From: Rhodospirillales bacterium
GTDB lineage: Bacteria > Pseudomonadota > Alphaproteobacteria > Rhodospirillales > Casp-alpha2
Direction of reading: 5' to 3'
Assembly (NCBI GenBank): GCA_028282185.1
Contig: JANQIJ010000114.1
Location: 1 to 5,605 of the forward strand
DNA: 5,605 nt
Each line of letters opens with the position of its first letter. The first letter of the stretch is position 1. The notes under the pieces are model-generated. The model saw nothing but the letters and a program-made list of their open reading frames with translations. It had not been told where the DNA came from and made no database searches. Below, piece by piece: positions 1 through 5,605 of this stretch. The position numbers and the translations under genes were made by a program.

Positions 1-2
1 CG

Positions 3-257
3 GGGGCGGCCGAACGTCTGAGCGTCGATTTCCGGCGCACGACCTACAGCTTTCGCCGCCTGTCCGACGCGGAGGCGGCCGAGATCAAGGCGCTCCGCCT
101 GCGCGTTGTCACCGTCAATCAGGGCGACACGGTCGCCGACTTGGCCAGCCTGATCCCCTTGGAACGGTTCCGCGAAGACTGGTTCCGGGCGCTCAACGGG
201 CTCAATCCCGACGATGCCCTGACCCCGGGCCAGCAGGTCAAGATCGTCACGCCCTAG
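3..257 (+). CDS. M48-family metalloprotease, C-terminal fragment with LysM-like domain (5' end outside window)
   Basis: The reading frame is open from the left edge to a TAG at 255-257 and gives 84 residues, so only the end of the protein is visible. The last ~50 residues form a LysM-like module: VVTVNQGDTV, a helix with ERFREDW, then ALNGLNPDD and the closing LTPGQQVKIV. In alphaproteobacteria this module, preceded by a segment like the RTTYSFRRLSDAEA seen here, is familiar as the C-terminus of M48 (BepA-like) periplasmic metalloproteases. Those proteins degrade or quality-control envelope proteins, and their HExxH zinc site would lie upstream, out of view. The M48 assignment therefore rests on recalled family architecture; the LysM-like fold is better supported. 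The gene converges on carD across 101 bp. The alternative is another LysM-ended envelope protein. Confidence 0.75.
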   Translation, partial: GAAERLSVDFRRTTYSFRRLSDAEAAEIKALRLRVVTVNQGDTVADLASLIPLERFREDWFRALNGLNPDDALTPGQQVKIVTP

Positions 258-279
258 GACCGGGCGCGACCCTCGCTTT

Positions 280-330
280 GCCACCGGTGGCGACCATGCG
301 AAGCGGCCGGCAACCCAGGGGTGCCGGCCG
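280..330. terminator. Two inverted repeats between convergent genes (candidate shared terminator)
   Basis: The 101-bp gap between the convergent metalloprotease and carD genes holds two inverted repeats. The first is a perfect 12-bp palindrome, GCCACCGGTGGC, at 280-291. The second is a perfect 9-bp stem, CGGCCGGCA at 304-312 with TGCCGGCCG at 322-330, around a 9-nt loop. Symmetric stems between converging genes commonly stop transcription from both sides. Neither strand has a proper U-tract directly after a stem, so this is not a textbook intrinsic terminator. It may act as a transcript-end stabiliser or assist Rho. Confidence 0.45.
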
Positions 331-358
331 TCTCGGAAAAACGAACGGGTAACGCGGA

Positions 359-868
359 TCAGGCCGCCAGAACCTTCTCCAGCTTCTCTGTCGCCTTGTT
401 GACGTCGGTCTTGTCGACGGCGGCCAGTTCGGCCGCCAGGCGGTCGCGCGCCGCCTCGTAAATCTGCCGCTCGGAAAACGATTGGTCCGGCTGGCCGACA
501 TTGCGGTGCAGGTCGCGCACGACTTCGGCGATGGACACGGGATTGCCGGAATTGATCTTGGCCTCGTACTCCTGTGCCCGGCGGCTCCACATCGTCCGCT
601 TGATCCGCGCGCGCCCCTTCAGGGTGGTCATGGCTTCGTCCATGATCTTGCGGGTCGACAAACGCCGCAACCCCGAGGTCGGCACCTTGGACACGGGGAC
701 GCGCAGCGTCATCCGGTCCTTATCAAACGAAATCACATAAAGATCGAGCTTATGGCCGGCGATTTCCTCGGTTTCGACGCCGACAACCTTGCCGACCCCA
801 TGGGTCGGGTAGACGACGTAATCTCCGGTTTCGATTTGAAATTCATCCGATTTGGTCGATTTGGACAT
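359..868 (-). CDS. carD: CarD-family RNA polymerase-binding transcription regulator
   Basis: This 169-residue protein belongs to the CarD/CdnL family, which binds the RNA polymerase beta subunit and stabilises open promoter complexes, notably at rRNA and growth-related promoters. An N-terminal Tudor-like RNAP-interaction domain (about residues 10-68) carries the typical GDYVVYPTHGVGKV. A helical DNA-binding domain follows (about 70-165) and includes the family's conserved tryptophan (W94, in RTMWSRR), which in known members wedges into the promoter minor groove. I chose the ATG at 868 because homologues begin just before the Tudor domain and a GGAG lies upstream. An in-frame ATG at 880 sits directly against that GGAG, and a GTG at 943 would add low-complexity sequence. 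It is the last gene of the minus-strand series and probably has its own promoter, since a terminator lies 227 bp upstream. Confidence 0.93.
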   Translation of the reverse strand: MSKSTKSDEFQIETGDYVVYPTHGVGKVVGVETEEIAGHKLDLYVISFDKDRMTLRVPVSKVPTSGLRRLSTRKIMDEAMTTLKGRARIKRTMWSRRAQEYEAKINSGNPVSIAEVVRDLHRNVGQPDQSFSERQIYEAARDRLAAELAAVDKTDVNKATEKLEKVLAA

Positions 869-880
869 AGGTAGGGTCAT

Positions 881-884
881 CTCC
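881..884 (-). promoter_or_regulatory. Ribosome binding site of carD
   Basis: On the minus strand this reads GGAG, 12 nt before the ATG at 868. The spacing is long but usable, whereas it is zero for the alternative ATG at 880. This is why the shorter CarD start was preferred. Confidence 0.5.
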
Positions 885-943
885 GGTGTTGACGTTTCTT
901 TATTGCCGCCCGACGCGCGGGCCGCGGCCGCTTCGTTCGGCAC

Positions 944-1422
944 GGAAGCGGCATTCGACGCGGCAAAGTCACCTCACCGCCACCTCGGTGAAGCGGCCGG
1001 TCGCCCAAGCAGCGTCTGACGGTTACCTTCCCCGGCGAACGCGCCGCCGTCCCCATTGGCCAAGTTCATGGCCCGCAACCGAAATGTAGGCCGCAAAAAT
1101 CCCCCCGGAAGAAAACAACATTTCCGAGGGGGCCAAATTTCGTGGTCTACAATCTCAGAACTGTAACACAAATCAACGGGAAATACACCCTATTTCGCAG
1201 ACGCACACAAAGGGCGCTTGATGGCGCGGCGGCTTGCACCTGCGGAACATCGCAGGGCAGGGGCGATGGCGGGCCGTCGGCACCCGCGCCTGATTTGGCG
1301 GCCGGCCCGGGATTACTCGGTCCCCCGGACCATCGAACGGCGCCCTCCCCGGGCATGCGACGGGGCCGACCGTCCAGGGTCTACCGCCAACGTTCGACGG
1401 GTCCGCTTACAGCGACGGACGA
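944..1422. other. Long non-coding stretch between fdxA and carD
   Basis: No credible gene is visible here. Short open frames exist on both strands, but they start at GTG or TTG, have low-complexity Arg/Pro/Gly-rich translations and match nothing I recognise. Minus-strand features are a terminator at 1095-1132 and a 6-bp perfect stem, TCACCG at 974-979 with CGGTGA at 986-991, in what would be the carD leader. There is also an A+T-rich island at about 1134-1210, unusual for this window. Within it, a weak minus-strand promoter can be proposed: TTGTGT (1205-1210), a 17-nt spacer, then TGTATT (1182-1187). The section 1211-1422 is GC-rich and I see nothing in it beyond weak stems. The carD promoter should lie between about 870 and 1090, but I could not identify it with confidence. 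Confidence 0.6.
1095..1132 (-). terminator. Intrinsic terminator, minus strand
   Basis: On the minus strand, CCCCC, a bulged T, then CGGAA (1132-1122) pairs with TTCCGGGGGG (1110-1101) to form 10 base pairs with a single bulge. An 11-nt A/T-rich loop separates the arms. The stem is followed by ATTTTT (1100-1095), a short U-tract. This is the clearest intrinsic terminator in the window. It lies about 290 bp beyond the fdxA stop and upstream of carD, so it would end the fdxA transcript or a short independent RNA and would insulate carD. Confidence 0.7.
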
Positions 1423-1758
1423 TTAGCTGCCTTGTCCCGGATTGGGACTCAACAGCTCTTTCTTGCCTTCCTTGCCGTTCCAATCCTCGGCATCGGCGGG
1501 GCTTTCCCCCTTGGCCGTGATGTTCGGCCATTGACTGGCGAATTTGGTATTGATCTCGAGCCATTCCTCGACCCCCGGCTCCGTATCCGGGACGATGGCT
1601 TCGGCCGGGCATTCCGGCTCGCAAACGCCGCAGTCAATGCACTCATCGGGATGAATGACCAGGAAGTTCTCGCCCTCATAGAAACAATCCACCGGGCAGA
1701 CTTCGACGCAGTCCTGGAATTTACATTTGACGCAATTTTCGGTGACGATGTAGGTCAT
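1423..1758 (-). CDS. fdxA: 7Fe-8S ferredoxin of the Azotobacter FdI type (FdxA)
   Basis: This is a 111-residue cytoplasmic low-potential electron carrier with one [3Fe-4S] and one [4Fe-4S] cluster. All ligands are present. By alignment to A. vinelandii FdI (offset +1 for Met), C9, C17 and C50 hold the 3Fe-4S cluster and C21, C40, C43 and C46 hold the 4Fe-4S cluster. C12 and C25 match the extra non-ligand cysteines of FdI. The segments VEVCPVDCFYEG, HPDECIDCGVCEPECP and the FdI-type C-terminal extension with WPNIT and DAEDW are diagnostic and separate it from short 2[4Fe-4S] ferredoxins. The ATG at 1758 is preceded by GGAG (1765-1768) with 6-nt spacing. The physiological partner cannot be read from the context. 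It sits 83 bp downstream of terB, behind a terminator-like T-rich tract. Confidence 0.97.
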   Translation of the reverse strand: MTYIVTENCVKCKFQDCVEVCPVDCFYEGENFLVIHPDECIDCGVCEPECPAEAIVPDTEPGVEEWLEINTKFASQWPNITAKGESPADAEDWNGKEGKKELLSPNPGQGS

Positions 1759-1778
1759 GAAGGGCTCCGTCAGTTCAG

Positions 1779-1827
1779 AAAAACAAAGGGCAAAAAGAAC
1801 AAAAGGCGGGACCGCCAGTGAATGGCG
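1779..1827 (-). terminator. terB terminator or fdxA leader attenuator (overlapping hairpins plus T-rich tract)
   Basis: On the minus strand CGCCA-TTCAC-TGGCG (1827-1813) forms a 5-bp stem. Its right arm overlaps a second stem, GGCG-GTCC-CGCC (1816-1805), which can extend to five pairs if a 2-nt loop is allowed. The two stems cannot form together. The second is followed directly by TTTTGTTCTTTTTG and a further T-rich run (1804-1779). Simplest reading: a modest intrinsic terminator for terB just after its stop. The stems are short and the U-tract is interrupted, so termination may be partial, with some read-through into fdxA. Confidence 0.45.
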
Positions 1828-1841
1828 CGAAAAGCTTCTAA

Positions 1842-2324
1842 TTACGCCGGATCGCCATCGACCTCAAGCCGCGCCAGGACCCGCTTACGCGCGGCGCCGG
1901 TGTCCCGGTCCGAAAGGTGCACCAGGCCGGCAACGCGGCGCGCCAGGTTGGCTTCGAAATCGTGCAATGCGCCGTCGGCATAGACCACTTCCCAAAGCAT
2001 TTCGATGACGGCAACCCGTTGGTCGGGCTCCAAATGGGACTTGATCACGCGGGTCAACCCGAACAGTTCGACATTTTCGTCGACGCCGGCGCGGGCGTCG
2101 GCAACCACGTCGGCGGCCTCGCCGTCGCTCAGATCAAAGCGGCGGACCAGCAGATCGGCGATCACCTGCTCCTCACCCTCGTCGAACTCGCCATCGAGCG
2201 ACGCCGCTTCCGCCAATAGCAGCGCCGTGGCCGCCGCCAGTTCCTCGCGGGGCGGCGGCGTCGCCGGCGCGGCGCTGGCGTCGCCACCCAATCCGGCGGC
2301 CCAAGTCTTGATCTTCGCAAGCAT
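1842..2324 (-). CDS. TerB-family protein (tellurite resistance TerB-like domain)
   Basis: This 160-residue, acidic, mostly helical protein has no signal peptide or membrane segment. After a linker rich in Ala and Pro (residues 15-27), a TerB-like domain spans about 30-150. It shows the family's internal pseudo-repeat: LLLAEAASLDGEFDEGE (35-51), and again MLWEVVYADGALHDFE (109-124), each with an acidic D-G element that in TerB proteins is associated with metal binding. Despite the family name, single TerB-like proteins like this one are common in proteobacteria without a ter operon, and no other ter genes are present, so tellurite resistance should not be assumed. The ATG at 2324 is well supported by AGGGGG at 2330-2335, 5 nt upstream. 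The gene is divergent from the DUF938 gene. Specific function is unknown. Confidence 0.85.
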   Translation of the reverse strand: MLAKIKTWAAGLGGDASAAPATPPPREELAAATALLLAEAASLDGEFDEGEEQVIADLLVRRFDLSDGEAADVVADARAGVDENVELFGLTRVIKSHLEPDQRVAVIEMLWEVVYADGALHDFEANLARRVAGLVHLSDRDTGAARKRVLARLEVDGDPA

Positions 2325-2417
2325 GAGTTCCCCCTATCACGGCCCGGCGCCGGCCTCAACCATGGGAATATTGCGGTTTTTCCTTGCCGTCTCCAGCCGC
2401 GTGCCTAAGTTTGCCCC
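2325..2417. promoter_or_regulatory. Divergent intergenic region between terB and the DUF938 gene
   Basis: This 93-bp spacer must hold promoters for both divergent genes unless terB is read from upstream. For the plus strand a weak match is TTGCCG (2384-2389) with TAAGTT (2406-2411) at 16-nt spacing. It would start transcription at about 2418, which is the DUF938 start codon. For terB, the A+T-rich AATATT at 2367-2372 could be part of a -10 element, but no clear -35 is seen. A near-palindrome lies at 2341-2355 (core CGGCGCCG). Confidence 0.3.
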
Positions 2418-3041
2418 ATGTCAGCGGCCGCCCCCGACCTGCGATTGGACTTCCCGGCGACGCGCCGTAACGGCGACGCCATTCTAGAGGTCCTGACCCG
2501 CGTATTGCCTTCCGAAGGCTCGGTGCTCGAGATCGGTTCCGGTTCGGGCCAGCACTTGGTCGCCTTTGCCCGGGCCCTGCCGGGCCTGGCCTGGCGCGGC
2601 TCGGACCCGGATCCGCGCCATCGGGCCTCGATCACCGCCTGGATCGACCATGCCGGACTTGATTTGCCGCCCCCCTTGGACCTGGACGCGCGCCATCGGC
2701 CCTGGCCGATGATCCGGGTCGACGCGATCCTGTCCATCAACATGATCCATATCGCCCCCTGGGAGGCCTGTCTGGGGCTGATTGACGGCGCGGGCGACCT
2801 GCTGGACGATGGCGGCACGTTTTTTCTCTACGGCCCTTTCATGGTCGGCGGCCGGCATACGGCCGAAAGCAACGCCCGGTTCGATGCCGGCCTGCGCGCG
2901 GAAGATCCGGCCTGGGGGGTGCGGGATTTGGACGACGTCGCCATGGAGGCCCGGCAACGCGGCCTCCACCTGGTCGAGACGGTGCGCATGCCGGCGAACA
3001 ACCTGTCGGTGGTCTTCAGGAAACGACAGGGGCTTCGATAG
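2418..3041 (+). CDS. DUF938 family protein, putative class I SAM-dependent methyltransferase
   Basis: This 207-residue cytoplasmic protein matches the DUF938 family, whose eukaryotic member is METTL26. The start resembles family members (FPATRRNGDAILEVL at 12-26, where relatives have an A-x-x-RN-x-x-I-L-x-V-L pattern). Motif I of the Rossmann methyltransferase fold is VLEIGSGSGQH (36-46), the AdoMet-binding glycine loop. D63 in GSDPDP ends the second strand, where the ribose-binding acidic residue usually sits. SINMIHIAPWEA (107-118) corresponds to motif IV and FFLYGPFMVGG (135-145) to the following strand, both hallmarks of DUF938. The substrate is unknown for the family as far as I know. 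No Shine-Dalgarno is evident before the ATG. It is the only complete plus-strand gene, and its stop lies 12 bp from the converging S4 gene. Confidence 0.9.
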   Translation: MSAAAPDLRLDFPATRRNGDAILEVLTRVLPSEGSVLEIGSGSGQHLVAFARALPGLAWRGSDPDPRHRASITAWIDHAGLDLPPPLDLDARHRPWPMIRVDAILSINMIHIAPWEACLGLIDGAGDLLDDGGTFFLYGPFMVGGRHTAESNARFDAGLRAEDPAWGVRDLDDVAMEARQRGLHLVETVRMPANNLSVVFRKRQGLR

Positions 3042-3053
3042 ACCCCGCCCGGG

Positions 3054-3478
3054 TTAATGGGAACTGCCGGCATCGCCCTTGAACCGGTCCGTATCCCGCC
3101 GCTGGCGCTTGGTCGGCCGGCCCGTGCCGGGCGGACGCGGCGCGACGGTCGCCGGCTCCGCCGTTTGCCCGGCCGACCGGACCGGCGGCGGCGACAGGTC
3201 TTCATAAAGCGCCCTGGCTTCCGGCGCCGGGCCGCGGCGCAGGCCCAGGGCCTTGATCTCGATGATCTTGACCCCGCCCCTGAGCGCGAAGGTCAGAACG
3301 TCACCGGGCCGCACCGGGTGATGCGGTTTCGAAACGGGCTGCTTGTTGATCCGAAGCTTGCCCGATTGGACGAACCTGGTCGCCAAGGTGCGGGTCTTGA
3401 AGAATCTGGCGAACCACAACCACTTGTCGAGCCTGAGACACGTGACCTCATCGGCGCCCGAACCTTGGCCCCGGACGC

Positions 3479-3482
<4 letters not shown>
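3054..3482 (-). CDS. S4-domain RNA-binding protein, Hsp15 (HslR)-like
   Basis: This is a 142-residue basic protein. The S4 RNA-binding domain covers about residues 16-66: LRLDKWLWFARFFKTRTLA, then VQSGKLRINKQPV and VRPGDVLTF. That is the Hsp15-type version, which in E. coli binds free 50S subunits carrying nascent chains. A Pro-rich linker leads to a basic C-terminal tail with GRPTKRQRRDTDRF (121-134), a conserved ending in this family. The start is the GTG at 3482, which overlaps the helicase stop as GTGA, indicating translational coupling. A possible AAGGA (3495-3499) lies 12 nt upstream. Pairing with an RNA helicase fits a role on ribosomes or structured RNA, though the substrate is inference. 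Its end converges on the DUF938 gene with no room for a separate terminator. Confidence 0.93.

Positions 3483-5605
<2,123 letters not shown>

Noticed and set aside
869..943. N-terminal extension of CarD from a GTG at 943 or an ATG at 880
   Set aside because: The added residues are low-complexity and unlike CarD family starts. The only GGAG abuts the ATG at 880 with no spacing, and the GTG has no visible ribosome binding site.
1148..1165. Operator-like inverted repeat TACA...TGTA
   Set aside because: Only five of nine half-site positions match across the axis, which is not above chance in an A+T-rich patch.
974..1171. 65-residue minus-strand open frame upstream of carD
   Set aside because: It starts at TTG, spans the terminator hairpin at 1095-1132 and resembles no known protein.
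1142..1426. 94-residue plus-strand open frame in the fdxA-carD gap
   Set aside because: It begins at GTG with no ribosome binding site, has a low-complexity translation and runs into the end of fdxA on the opposite strand.

Overview
The window is GC-rich and almost fully coding, and it reads as a chromosomal housekeeping segment of an alphaproteobacterium. The best fit is the Rhodospirillales or a relative, judged from the families present and recalled gene order rather than from any search. The decisive markers are a CarD-type RNA polymerase-binding regulator, an Azotobacter FdI-type ferredoxin (FdxA), a Hsp15-like S4-domain protein and a Suv3-like RNA helicase. I recall the block helicase - S4 - fdxA - carD as a frequent alphaproteobacterial gene order. 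There is no transposase, integrase, CRISPR array, tRNA or rRNA, and no composition shift that would suggest recent transfer.

Layout from left to right. 1-257 (+) is the C-terminal end of an M48-type metalloprotease with a LysM-like domain. 258-358 is a convergent intergenic region with two inverted repeats. 359-868 (-) is a CarD-family regulator. 869-1422 is an unusually long non-coding stretch for this window; it holds a good minus-strand intrinsic terminator at 1095-1132 next to an A+T-rich island. 1423-1758 (-) is fdxA. 1759-1841 is a short gap with overlapping hairpins and a T-rich tract on the minus strand. 1842-2324 (-) is a TerB-family protein. 2325-2417 is a divergent promoter region. 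2418-3041 (+) is a DUF938 putative methyltransferase. 3054-3482 (-) is the S4-domain RNA-binding protein. 3479-5605 (-) is a Suv3-like helicase whose N-terminal part lies beyond the right edge.

The helicase and S4 genes overlap by four bases (GTGA) and are very probably co-transcribed and translationally coupled, which suggests a shared role in RNA or ribosome metabolism. terB, fdxA and carD read in the same direction, but they are separated from helicase-S4 by the oppositely oriented DUF938 gene and from one another by terminator-like structures. They are therefore probably separate transcription units. FdxA is an electron carrier and CarD tunes transcription initiation; nothing in the sequence ties them mechanistically to the RNA genes.

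I did not find a convincing new biological system. The observations most worth checking are the carD-fdxA gap with its terminator (possible small RNA or long 3' UTR), the competing hairpins upstream of fdxA, and the reversed DUF938 gene inside an otherwise co-directional block.
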